A stretch of 64,000 nucleotides of DNA from Alistipes sp. dk3624 (GTDB lineage: Bacteria > Bacteroidota > Bacteroidia > Bacteroidales > Rikenellaceae). Position numbers and translations under genes: made by a program. The notes beneath the pieces are model-generated. The model was not told the origin of the DNA, made no database searches, and saw only the letters and a list, made by a program, of their open reading frames with translations. Position 1 is the first letter of the stretch; each line of letters begins with the position of its first letter. The stretch lies in contig NZ_CP045651.1 in assembly GCF_009557455.1 (NCBI RefSeq), forward strand, positions 1-64,000, read 5' to 3'. Positions 17,804 through 26,137 of this stretch are shown in pieces.

Positions 17804-19743
17804 GGGACAATCGGGTGCGAAAAGACGAACCGCGCTCCCTCAGTGTATTCCGGATCGATCCAGATGTTCCCTCCGAACCGCAGTACGATTTGTTTACAAA
17901 TAGCCAGGCCGAGACCGGTGCCTTGTTTGAATTCGTTCAGTTTTTCGAATCGGTTGAAAACCCGTTCCTGCCGTTCCCGCGGGATGCCGCATCCGGTATC
18001 GGAAACCGAGAACAGAATCCGCCGCTGCTCTTTTTGTATTTCGAATGCGAGCGCGATCGTGCCCTTTTCGGTGAATTTGCTGGCGTTTGTCAGCAGGTTG
18101 ATCAGCACCTGCGACAGGCGTTGCGAGTCGGTCTTCAGGATAAAGGATTCGACGGGAGGATTAAAAACGCACTCCACGCCTTTTTTACGGCCGTGGGCGG
18201 TCGTCGAAATGACCTGCTGACAGATGGCGACGATATTCTCCGGATGCAGCGTGAAACTGATTTTCCCCGTCTCGAGCCTCGAAATATCGAGAATATCCCC
18301 GATCAGCGTCAGCAGCAGGTCTGAATTCTGGTTCACGATGCCCATGTATACGTTCCGGTCTTCTTCGGAAATGGATTCGTCGCCCAACAGGGCGGAGAAT
18401 CCGACGATCGCATTCAGCGGCGTCCGGATTTCGTGGCTCATGTTCGCCAGGAACGCCGATTTCAGCATGTCCGATTCCTCGGCTTTCTCTTTGGCGGCGA
18501 TGAGCTCCCTACCCCGGTTCTCCAGGCTGATTTTCAGTTTTTTGTTCCGGTAGTAGAGGTAATACAAGAAGGCGATGAACAGCGAGAGCACGATGAAAAT
18601 AACGATCAGGATCAGGATGTACGATTCGTATTTCTGCAATCGCGCCTCTACGGTGTCTACGACGATACTACCCGACGGCAGTTTATATTCCGCGATTCCG
18701 AACTCCTTGAGTTTTTGCAGGTCGAAACGATATTCGTTTTCCGTCGGATCGAAATGTACCGCCCGGGGTTTCTTTTTATAGAAGTCGGCTATTTGCCCGG
18801 CTATTTCGCTGGCTCCGTTTTCGTATTTGGGGATGTAGCCTCCGATAGCCCCGCTGCCGATCCCCGAGCCGCTGACCGAAAAAACGGGCAGGTGGGGTTG
18901 ATCGGCCAGGAGCGTTTTCAGCGAATTGTCCATAAAATACTGGCCGTCCTGACCTACCCGCCAGGTGCCGATCAGCAGCACCGATTTGCGCGGCAGCCGT
19001 TCGATGGCTGCATAGGCCTTTTTCTCCCCGTTCCGCCCGTCGATCAGGGTGAGGGTCAGGTCGGGATGGCTGCTCATTTCCTGCTTGACCAAAGCCTGCA
19101 GCGAAATACCCCCGTAGGTATTGTCCGATAGGAATGCGATGTTATCTACGTTCGGGTAGAGGGAACGGATCAGGTCGATGTTTTTGGCGATGTCGTACCG
19201 GTTGAGACTTCCTCCCCCGTTTCCGATGCTGTCCGCCTGCCGTATCATATCGACGGACTCGGGCATCCATTTATCCGTAACCGGACGGTTCCGGTCCGGG
19301 AGCGGAATTCCGTTCGTGCTGGCGTAGCATCCGAAAAACGGAATGTCCTGGGGAAAGCTGTCCAGGGAGACGAACGATGCCCATGCCTCCTGACCGAGCA
19401 GGATAACGGCTTTCAGCCGGTTCCTGTCGTAGCGCTCCAACACCGAGATAAGCCGGTCTTTCCACAGATTGGCTTCCGCTACGCTTTTGCAACCCAGATC
19501 TTCGATCAGAATTTCGAACGGAACGTTTTCGTTGGCGATCTTATGTTCGAAGTCGGATATGAAACTCGACATGCGTCTGGTATCCGGGTTGTACGACGCG
19601 ATGATCAGGATGGTGCCCTGATCCCCGGGACTGTCGAGGCTGTTTTTGGCCGCGATGCCGATCGGAAACAACAAGCTGACGAAGAGCGCGGCCGTCGCGC
19701 ACCCGACTATGAATTTCAGCTTATTGAGTCTTCTGACCGACAT
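17800..19743 (-). CDS. Membrane sensor histidine kinase with periplasmic binding-protein-like sensor
   Basis: A 647-residue kinase: TM or signal anchor (about 10-35), an extracytoplasmic domain of about 330 residues resembling ABC-type substrate-binding proteins (ILIIASYNPDTRRM near 50; VILLGQEAWASF), a second TM (LILIVIFIVLSLFIAFLYYL near 375-395), a short coiled coil, HisKA with the phosphorylated His in MSHEIRTPLNAI near 432, and HATPase (N box LINLLTNASKF, G boxes DTGCGIP and GTGLGLAICK). No receiver domain, so a separate response regulator must exist and is not adjacent. ATG at 19743 is preferred; an upstream start would overlap the receptor gene. It follows that gene by 17 bases and overlaps the PAP2 gene. 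Confidence 0.92.
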   Translation of the reverse strand: MSVRRLNKLKFIVGCATAALFVSLLFPIGIAAKNSLDSPGDQGTILIIASYNPDTRRMSSFISDFEHKIANENVPFEILIEDLGCKSVAEANLWKDRLISVLERYDRNRLKAVILLGQEAWASFVSLDSFPQDIPFFGCYASTNGIPLPDRNRPVTDKWMPESVDMIRQADSIGNGGGSLNRYDIAKNIDLIRSLYPNVDNIAFLSDNTYGGISLQALVKQEMSSHPDLTLTLIDGRNGEKKAYAAIERLPRKSVLLIGTWRVGQDGQYFMDNSLKTLLADQPHLPVFSVSGSGIGSGAIGGYIPKYENGASEIAGQIADFYKKKPRAVHFDPTENEYRFDLQKLKEFGIAEYKLPSGSIVVDTVEARLQKYESYILILIVIFIVLSLFIAFLYYLYYRNKKLKISLENRGRELIAAKEKAEESDMLKSAFLANMSHEIRTPLNAIVGFSALLGDESISEEDRNVYMGIVNQNSDLLLTLIGDILDISRLETGKISFTLHPENIVAICQQVISTTAHGRKKGVECVFNPPVESFILKTDSQRLSQVLINLLTNASKFTEKGTIALAFEIQKEQRRILFSVSDTGCGIPRERQERVFNRFEKLNEFKQGTGLGLAICKQIVLRFGGNIWIDPEYTEGARFVFSHPIVP

Positions 19744-19760
19744 ATTTTTCCCCGATTTGG

Positions 19761-22127
19761 TTAAAACGATATCCTGAGGCCGGCTGTCCAGGTAATGCCG
19801 AATCCGTACCATACGACGGCGGTTTCCCGCGTATGATCCGATCCGTCCAGTGCGTCGGATATGTATTTCCGGTTGAACAGGTTGTTCACGTTGCCGAAAA
19901 GCTGCCCCCGAAAAGTACCCATTTTGAAATCGTAATTGAGGTTCAGGTCGACCGTCGAATAATCCGGCAGCTTCCAGGCTTCCGCCCTGTCTTTTTCATC
20001 CGTGCGGTCGGCTGCGGCGAAATCGGCATAGTGGCGCCCGTAGTAGTTGAAGTCGACGCCGAGGGTCAGTCCCGATACCGGCATACAACTGAGCCCCAGC
20101 ATCGCGCTCGTCTGCGGCGCGTTGCCGACATGCAGGTTCTTGATGTAGGCGTGGTATTCCCCGATTTTTTCGTTCTGCTCGTTGAACAGGGTGAAATTCA
20201 CGTCGTTGGTCCAGCGCCAGTCACCGATCGTAAAGAAGCCGTACACCCGCAGCCATTCGAGCGGCTGGTAGCTCGCTTCCAGTTCGATACCCATATGCCG
20301 TGCGTCGATGTTCGGGATACAGGCTCTGGGGCCGTTCCAACTGCCGATCGCCTTGGTCACGCTTTTGTCCATCCATTGGGTGTAGTAACCGTTCAGCATG
20401 ACGCTCAGCGTCCGGTAATTGAATCCGTAGCCGATTTCGCCCGTCGCGATTTTTTCGGGGATCGGGTTCGACAGCGGCGTGTTGTCTACGAAGATGTTGT
20501 CCATCATCGGCGCTTTGGTTACGTAGCCGCCGTTGACGAATACGTTGTGCATTCCGTTGAAGCGGTAGTTGAAACCGGCTTTCACGCTGAACGGCACGAA
20601 ATTGCTCCACGGGGTTTTTACGTTTGCAACGGGATAGGTCTCCTGGTTGCCGTACGTCCCGTATTTTCCGGGATCTTCGCGTTTGTAGGAGTGACTGGTC
20701 ACGGAGGTCGAGACGAATGCCTTGTAGTGCTCCCGGTTGTATTCCAACTGGGCGAAAGCCCCCATCCACAGGATTTTGCTGAGATAGTCCTGGTTGACTT
20801 TGTCGCCTTCCCGCAGTTTCGTGTCCGGATCGCGCCATGCGAGTTTGTTGTCCTTGTAGTAGGCGCCTCCCAGCAGATCCGAAATCTTGTCGTAGTGATA
20901 GCCTTTATAATAACGCCCGTCGATACCGACCGTCAGTTTGAGCGATTTCGACAGTTCGTTCGTATAGGTGGACAGCAACCCGTACCAATCGTGCGAGTTG
21001 GTTCCCATCGTGAAGATGGCGTCCGAACCGTGGTCGGAGTTTTTGTTGTCTTCCATCACCGGCAGGTAGTCGATCAGTCCGTCCGGGGTCAGCGAAGTGT
21101 TTTCGTTGGGCCGTCCGGTCTTATAATTGTATTGCAGGCGGTTGGCGTCTTTGCCGTACACTTTTCGGCCTCCTCCCGTCGCATTGGAGACATAAACGGA
21201 GGTCGACAGCGTGGATTTGCCGTTGATCTGCCAGAAATGGTTCAGCGAGATTTGCGGCTTGTGGTATTCGTTATAGCCCGAATAGGTCGGAACGATCTGT
21301 CCGTTGATATAACCGTAACAGGTATTCATCCGGATGCCGTCTTTATGGAGGTCGTAATCTTCGATCGACTGTTTGTTGCTGCGCCGGTTATGCCACTGCG
21401 GCGCGCCGAAGGCCGTCAGCGACAGGATGTGGTTGCGTCCGAATTTTTTCGAAACGTTCGCAAAATAGCTCCAAGCTTCGAAATTCGTTCCTTTTACGTA
21501 TCCGTCGCCCGTCGTGCGGGTTCCCATGATCGAGAAGGCCCACCCTTTCGGAAGCAGACCCGAAGAGAGGTTGAAGCCCATTTTCTGGTAACGGTCGTTC
21601 CCGATGCCGTAATACACGGAACCCTGCCGGTTGACTTCGGTGCTCTGGGTGACGATATTGACCGTCCCGCCGACCGAAAAGAGACCCAGTTTGGAGAGCC
21701 CGATACCGCGCTGTACCTGGATGCTGTTCGTAACGTCGGCCAGTCCCGACCAGTTCGACCAATAGACGCTTCCGTTCTCCATGCCGTTGACCGGGATGCC
21801 GTTGATCAGCACGGCGATGTTTTCCGAACCGAAGCCGCGCAGCATCAGCCGCGAATCGCCGAAGCCTCCTCCCTGCTTGGTCGCATAAATCGACGGCGTG
21901 GATTTCATGATTTCGGGAAATTCCTGATTGCTCAGTTTGGTCGCGATGTCTTTCGCGCTGATCGTCGACAGTACGACCGGCTCGACGCCTTTGTCATGTC
22001 CGTAGGAAGCCATTACTTTCACCTCTTTCAGTCCGATGGACAGGGTGTCCGCATCTTCCGGAATATTTTGGGCGCTTATGGCCGATACGCAGGACATGCA
22101 GAAGAACGGGAGCAGGAGTTTTTTCAT
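19761..22127 (-). CDS. TonB-dependent outer-membrane receptor
   Basis: A 788-residue outer-membrane transporter: signal peptide ending AISAQ, plug domain (about 45-160; STPSIYATKQGGGFGDSRL, then MLRGFGSENIAVLINGIPVN, GGTVNIVTQ) and a 22-strand-type barrel closing in a terminal Phe (TWTAGLRISF). No CarboxypepD N-terminal extension, so it is not of the SusC type; it resembles siderophore/cobalamin-like receptors. Substrate unknown. First gene of an operon with the sensor kinase and PAP2 phosphatase. A TAAATTTG -7 box lies on the minus strand at 22156-22163, close upstream of the start. Confidence 0.93.
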   Translation of the reverse strand: MKKLLLPFFCMSCVSAISAQNIPEDADTLSIGLKEVKVMASYGHDKGVEPVVLSTISAKDIATKLSNQEFPEIMKSTPSIYATKQGGGFGDSRLMLRGFGSENIAVLINGIPVNGMENGSVYWSNWSGLADVTNSIQVQRGIGLSKLGLFSVGGTVNIVTQSTEVNRQGSVYYGIGNDRYQKMGFNLSSGLLPKGWAFSIMGTRTTGDGYVKGTNFEAWSYFANVSKKFGRNHILSLTAFGAPQWHNRRSNKQSIEDYDLHKDGIRMNTCYGYINGQIVPTYSGYNEYHKPQISLNHFWQINGKSTLSTSVYVSNATGGGRKVYGKDANRLQYNYKTGRPNENTSLTPDGLIDYLPVMEDNKNSDHGSDAIFTMGTNSHDWYGLLSTYTNELSKSLKLTVGIDGRYYKGYHYDKISDLLGGAYYKDNKLAWRDPDTKLREGDKVNQDYLSKILWMGAFAQLEYNREHYKAFVSTSVTSHSYKREDPGKYGTYGNQETYPVANVKTPWSNFVPFSVKAGFNYRFNGMHNVFVNGGYVTKAPMMDNIFVDNTPLSNPIPEKIATGEIGYGFNYRTLSVMLNGYYTQWMDKSVTKAIGSWNGPRACIPNIDARHMGIELEASYQPLEWLRVYGFFTIGDWRWTNDVNFTLFNEQNEKIGEYHAYIKNLHVGNAPQTSAMLGLSCMPVSGLTLGVDFNYYGRHYADFAAADRTDEKDRAEAWKLPDYSTVDLNLNYDFKMGTFRGQLFGNVNNLFNRKYISDALDGSDHTRETAVVWYGFGITWTAGLRISF

Positions 22128-22155
22128 TCACAGGAATGTGTAAGTACAATCGGTG

Positions 22156-22163
22156 CAAATTTA
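22156..22163 (-). promoter_or_regulatory. -7 box upstream of TonB receptor operon
   Basis: CAAATTTA on the plus strand reads TAAATTTG on the minus strand, matching TAnnTTTG, 29 bases before the receptor ATG. A -33 TTTG at the expected spacing is not evident. Confidence 0.5.
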
Positions 22164-22340
22164 GAAACTTTTTCCGATTTACTGTGTCTTTTCGTCTTTC
22201 CTGCATGTCAATATTTTATCCGTTGATATACAAAAAGTTTTTCCGGATGGAATTAAATGCGGCCGGAGAATCTTTACGATCACTACAGGAGCGTTTTACG
22301 CCGAATCGTACCGGGTCGATTGCCGGAAGTGCGGAATAAC

Positions 22341-22375
22341 AAAAAGCGGATGATTTTTCATCCGCTTTTTGTCGT
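22341..22375 (-). terminator. Terminator of the aryl-pyruvate operon
   Basis: A perfect 13-bp stem (AAAAAGCGGATGA / TCATCCGCTTTTT) with loop TTTT at 22341-22370, 34 bases past the stop of the ACT-domain gene. U-rich on either strand. Confidence 0.85.
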
Positions 22376-22403
22376 TTTTCGATATATTGGAGCCGCTGCC
22401 CGT

Positions 22404-22820
22404 TTATTCGGAACGGAACGAAACCAAACGACATTTGCACCGGTTGAGCGTTTCGATACATTTGGCCACGTCCGTAGGACGGATGATCACGCTGGCCAGT
22501 TCCCCTTCGGAAAAGGCGTACATATATTCGATGAAGACCTGCTCGCGGGCCAGAATATCCAGCACCGGAGAGAGCGAGCCCGGCGTGTTGGGGCAGTTGA
22601 TTCCCACCACGTCGGTGAGCGTCACCGCGAATTTAGCTTCGCGAAGCACCCGTTTGGCCGCTTCGACGTCGGAGACGATCATCCGCAGAATACCGAAATC
22701 GGCGGTCTCCGCCATGCTGAACGCATACATGTTGATGCCGTGTTCGCCCAGGATGCGGGCCACGTCGTTGATGCGTCCCGTCTTGTTTTCCAGAAATACC
22801 GATAATTGTTTGATCGTCAT
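22404..22820 (-). CDS. ACT-domain amino-acid-binding protein
   Basis: A 138-residue protein made of two tandem ACT domains (about 1-68 and 70-138; MTIKQLSVFLENKTGRIND and NCPNTPGSLSPVLDIL). Stand-alone double-ACT proteins bind amino acids and are found beside phenylacetate-CoA ligase and indolepyruvate oxidoreductase genes in many anaerobes. They are presumed to sense aromatic or branched amino acids, though the mechanism is not established. It is the last gene of the six-gene operon, 24 bases after the ligase gene and just before a strong terminator. Confidence 0.88.
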   Translation of the reverse strand: MTIKQLSVFLENKTGRINDVARILGEHGINMYAFSMAETADFGILRMIVSDVEAAKRVLREAKFAVTLTDVVGINCPNTPGSLSPVLDILAREQVFIEYMYAFSEGELASVIIRPTDVAKCIETLNRCKCRLVSFRSE

Positions 22821-22844
22821 GATTATCCAGTTTTTAAGGTTTGT

Positions 22845-24146
22845 CTATTTGAGTACGCGTTTATCGATCACCCGTTTGCTTTTGCCTTCGCTGCGCTCGA
22901 TGCTGTGCGGTTCCATCAGACGGATGTCGGCCCCGATGCCCAGCACGCTGTGCAGACGGTCGGCGATCCGTTTTTTGAGCGCCATCATCTGGCTGATCTC
23001 GTCCGAATAGAATGCTTCGCGCACTTCGACCTGCACCTGCAGCGTGTCGAGGTTGTTGACCCGGTCGACCACCAACTGATAGTGCGGTTCGAATTCCGGC
23101 AATTCCAGTACCACGCTTTCGACCTGGGACGGGAAAACGTTCACGCCGCGGATGATCAGCATGTCGTCGCTGCGGCCGACGATACGGCTCATCCGGACGT
23201 TCGTGCGTCCGCAGGCGCAGGGTTCGTAGGTCAGCGAACAGAGGTCTTTGGTGCGGTAGCGCAACAGCGGCATACCCTCTTTGGTCAGGGTCGTGAGCAC
23301 CAGCTCGCCCTGCCCGCCGGCGGGCTGCGGTTCCAACGTGTTCGAATCGATGATTTCCGGATAAAAATGGTCTTCGACGATGTGCGAACCCGATTTGCAG
23401 CGGCATTCGTACGATACTCCGGGCCCCATGATCTCGCTGAGCCCGTATATATTGTACGCATCGACGCCCAGCTTCGCTTCGATCTCGCGGCGCATGTTTT
23501 CGGTCCACGGTTCTCCGCCGAGAATGCAGGTACGCAGCCGAAATTCGCTGCGCGGAATACCCGACTTGATGATTTGTTCGGCCAGGTACAGGGCGTAAGA
23601 CGGCGTGCAGGCCAGCGCGGTGGAGCCGCAGTCGTGCATCAGTTGGATGTGCTTGGCCGTATTGCCCGTAGACATCGGGATGACGGTCGCTCCGAGGTGT
23701 TCCACCCCGTAGTGCAGACCCAGTCCGCCCGTGAAAAGGCCGTAGCCGTAGGCGACCGTGAACAGGTCGTCGCGCGTGGTGCCGAAAGCCGTCAGGCAGC
23801 GTGCGATCGACTCCGACCAGATCGAAAGATCGCGGTGCGTGTAACCGACCACCGTGGGTTTGCCGGTCGTCCCGGACGAGGCGTGCAGCCGGACGATCTC
23901 CGATTGGGGGGCGGCGAACAGCCCGTACGGGTAATTGTCCCGCAGATCCTGCTTGGTAGTGAAAGGCAGTTTGACGATGTCGTCGATCGTGTCGATGTCG
24001 TCGGGCGTAAGGCCCATCTGCTGCATTTTGTCGCGGTAGAAAGGGGTATGGTGGTAAACCCGGTGCACCAGCTTTTTGAGCCGGGCTCCTTGTAGCAACC
24101 GCATCTGTTCGCGGTCCATACACTCCTTCGTTTGATTCCAGATCAT
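22845..24146 (-). CDS. paaK: Phenylacetate-CoA ligase (aryl-acetate-CoA ligase)
   Basis: A 433-residue acyl-adenylate-forming enzyme of the PaaK family: aryl acetate + ATP + CoA to aryl-acetyl-CoA, or in this context the energy-conserving reverse. Seen: the AMP-binding motif SSGTTGKPTVVGYT near residue 92, YGLSEIMGPGV near 240 and the C-terminal PaaK domain with RSDDMLIIRGVNVFPSQVE near 330. ATG at 24146 (MIWNQTKECMD) matches family starts; an ATG 21 bases upstream is possible. The neighbouring aminotransferase and IorAB supply aryl-acetyl-CoA, so a role in aromatic amino-acid catabolism follows from context. Confidence 0.92.
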   Translation of the reverse strand: MIWNQTKECMDREQMRLLQGARLKKLVHRVYHHTPFYRDKMQQMGLTPDDIDTIDDIVKLPFTTKQDLRDNYPYGLFAAPQSEIVRLHASSGTTGKPTVVGYTHRDLSIWSESIARCLTAFGTTRDDLFTVAYGYGLFTGGLGLHYGVEHLGATVIPMSTGNTAKHIQLMHDCGSTALACTPSYALYLAEQIIKSGIPRSEFRLRTCILGGEPWTENMRREIEAKLGVDAYNIYGLSEIMGPGVSYECRCKSGSHIVEDHFYPEIIDSNTLEPQPAGGQGELVLTTLTKEGMPLLRYRTKDLCSLTYEPCACGRTNVRMSRIVGRSDDMLIIRGVNVFPSQVESVVLELPEFEPHYQLVVDRVNNLDTLQVQVEVREAFYSDEISQMMALKKRIADRLHSVLGIGADIRLMEPHSIERSEGKSKRVIDKRVLK

Positions 24147-24202
24147 AATTTTGTAGATATTCCGCATCCGGCGATGCGGTGGGTTTTCATTCGGTTTTCA
24201 GG

Positions 24203-25519
24203 TTACAGCGGGTGGTCGGTTTTGAAGGCTTTGAGTCGCTGTTCGAGGATGTCGAACAGTTCGTCCGTCATCCGCGACGTGCAGGCGCGGATGCCTTCCT
24301 GCAGGCTGCCCGTGGTATTCAGCGTGATCGAGCTGATCCCGTAGTAGAGCAGTTCGCGCATCAGTTCGCCCGAAGTCATTCCCGGGTAGCCGATCGTGAA
24401 GAAGAATCCGTCGCCGATCGGTTGCTCGACGTCCTTGTCGTATACGACGTGAAAGCCGTTTTCGCAGAAAAGCCGCTTCATCTTTTCCGCCCGCCGGCCG
24501 TATTCCATCGTGTCGGCCACGAAATCGATCTGTCCGTCGCAGGCCGCTTTGTACATCGCCGCGAGGCCGAACTGTACCGAATGGCTGGCGCCGGAAGTGA
24601 TCATGTACATGATCGCGTTGGTAAACGTGTTGCCGAAAAGTCCGGCTCCGTTGTAGCGTTCGGCCAGGGCCGGGTAACGGCGGTTGAAGAGTTTGTCGGA
24701 AATACATACGACGGCCATTCGCTGGCCGGCATAGCTGAATATTTTCGAGGCCGACAACATCAGCATGTAGTTGTCGGTGTAACGCGCTACGGTCGCCTGG
24801 AAAGGAGGTTCGAACGGACGGCTCAGATCGCGTCGGAAATCCATCGCGAAGTAGGCCAGGTCTTCGAGCACGATCGTGTCGTACTGCGTGGCCAGCTCGC
24901 CGATAATCTGCAATTCCTCCTCTTCGAGGCAGATCCAGGCCGGATTGTTCGGGTTCGAATAGATGATCGCCGAGATATTTCCCTCTTTCAGAAAGCTTTC
25001 CAGCTTATCGCGCAACGCTGCTCCCCGATAGTTGAAAATGTCGAACTGGCGGTATTTGACACCCAATATTTTCAATTGCGATTTCTGGATCGGGAATCCC
25101 GGGTCGATGAACAACACGGTATCCTTACCGGGCGAGCACTGGCTCGTGACGATGAACGAGCCGAACGATCCCGCGACCGATCCGGTAGTCGGAATACAGG
25201 CTTCCGGCGTGATGTCTACGTTCAGGAAGGCCTTTACGAAGCGCGAGGTTTCGCGTTTGAGCTCCGGAACGCCTTCGGCGGCCGGGTAGATGGCTGCGAT
25301 ACCGGTGTCGAGCGCCGCTTTTTCGGCGGCGATTCCTACCTGGTTGGGGCTCAGGCCCGGTACGCCCTGGTCCATCCGGATGAAAGGGATGCCCGTGCGC
25401 TGCTCCAGGGCCGAGGCCAGCAGCACTACCTGTCCGATCGTGGCCTGTGCCAGGTCGGTGATCTTCAGCTCGTCGACGATCGATTCGACCAGTTGTCGAC
25501 TGAATACGCTATTTTGCAT
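24203..25519 (-). CDS. PLP-dependent aminotransferase, class I/II
   Basis: A 438-residue fold-type I aminotransferase. PLP-site features: SNPNNPAW near residue 200 (Asn for the PLP ring), a following Tyr in LEDLAYFAMDFR near 222, and the lysine segment LMLSASKIFSYAGQRMAV near 260-276 (Schiff-base Lys and phosphate Arg). Gene order (downstream of iorAB, upstream of paaK) implies that it deaminates aromatic amino acids to aryl pyruvates. The omega-amidase-like gene at the head of the operon hints at glutamine or methionine as alternative amino partner. It starts 19 bases after the iorB stop. Confidence 0.9.
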   Translation of the reverse strand: MQNSVFSRQLVESIVDELKITDLAQATIGQVVLLASALEQRTGIPFIRMDQGVPGLSPNQVGIAAEKAALDTGIAAIYPAAEGVPELKRETSRFVKAFLNVDITPEACIPTTGSVAGSFGSFIVTSQCSPGKDTVLFIDPGFPIQKSQLKILGVKYRQFDIFNYRGAALRDKLESFLKEGNISAIIYSNPNNPAWICLEEEELQIIGELATQYDTIVLEDLAYFAMDFRRDLSRPFEPPFQATVARYTDNYMLMLSASKIFSYAGQRMAVVCISDKLFNRRYPALAERYNGAGLFGNTFTNAIMYMITSGASHSVQFGLAAMYKAACDGQIDFVADTMEYGRRAEKMKRLFCENGFHVVYDKDVEQPIGDGFFFTIGYPGMTSGELMRELLYYGISSITLNTTGSLQEGIRACTSRMTDELFDILEQRLKAFKTDHPL

Positions 25520-25538
25520 GTTTTTCGTTTTCGCTTTT

Positions 25539-26132
25539 TTACAGATGTTTCCGCATGATGTGCTCGGCGGCTTCTCGGCCGCATGCCAGCGCTTTGAGGT
25601 TCATCGCGACTACGTCGTCGCCTTTGCGTCCGAAAAAGCGGCGGATACCGTCTTCGATTTTTTCGATCCCGATGCCCAGGATCGGCGACGCGGCGCCCAG
25701 CAGCACGACATTGGCGGCGCGCGGGACGTTGTTCTCTTTGGCCAGCGCATCCACGTCGAGCAGGATGACGCGCGGCAAGCGTTTCAGGTCGGCCAGCAGG
25801 TCGTCTACCTGCGGGTAGTTCGGAATGTTGACGAAAGGCGCGGCGTTGGTCACGATCCAGCCCGTGTCGGACAGGTAAGGCAGGTAGCGCAGCGCTTCCA
25901 TCGGTTCGAGCGACAGGATCAGGTCGGCCCCGCCGCGGGCGATCAGGTCGGAACGGATCGGTTCGGACGAGATCCGCAGGTTCGATTGTACGTCGCCGCC
26001 CCGCTGGCTCATGCCGTGCACTTCGGCTTGCTTGATATGCAACTTTTCTTCCAGGGCCGCTTCGCCGATGATCGCTGCGATCGAGAGGATGCCCTGGCCC
26101 CCTACTCCGGACAGAATGATATCTAGTTTCAT
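25539..26132 (-). CDS. iorB: Indolepyruvate:ferredoxin oxidoreductase, beta subunit
   Basis: A 197-residue gamma-type 2-oxoacid oxidoreductase subunit. It begins MKLDIILSGVGGQGIL, the signature glycine loop of IorB/PorG. With IorA it converts aryl pyruvates and CoA to aryl-acetyl-CoA, CO2 and reduced ferredoxin. A longer in-frame reading upstream to 26507 lies wholly within iorA in another frame and is rejected; ATG at 26132 lies 5 bases past the iorA stop. Other family segments: KQAEVHGMSQRGGDVQSNLR near residue 40. Translationally close to iorA, as expected for an obligate complex. Confidence 0.94.
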   Translation of the reverse strand: MKLDIILSGVGGQGILSIAAIIGEAALEEKLHIKQAEVHGMSQRGGDVQSNLRISSEPIRSDLIARGGADLILSLEPMEALRYLPYLSDTGWIVTNAAPFVNIPNYPQVDDLLADLKRLPRVILLDVDALAKENNVPRAANVVLLGAASPILGIGIEKIEDGIRRFFGRKGDDVVAMNLKALACGREAAEHIMRKHL

Positions 26133-26137
26133 AGGTT

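Noticed and set aside
19833-22226. 797-codon plus-strand open frame opposite the TonB receptor
   Set aside because: Antisense to a clear TonB-dependent receptor; the translation is rich in Arg/Val/Phe without domains, as expected of a GC-rich shadow.
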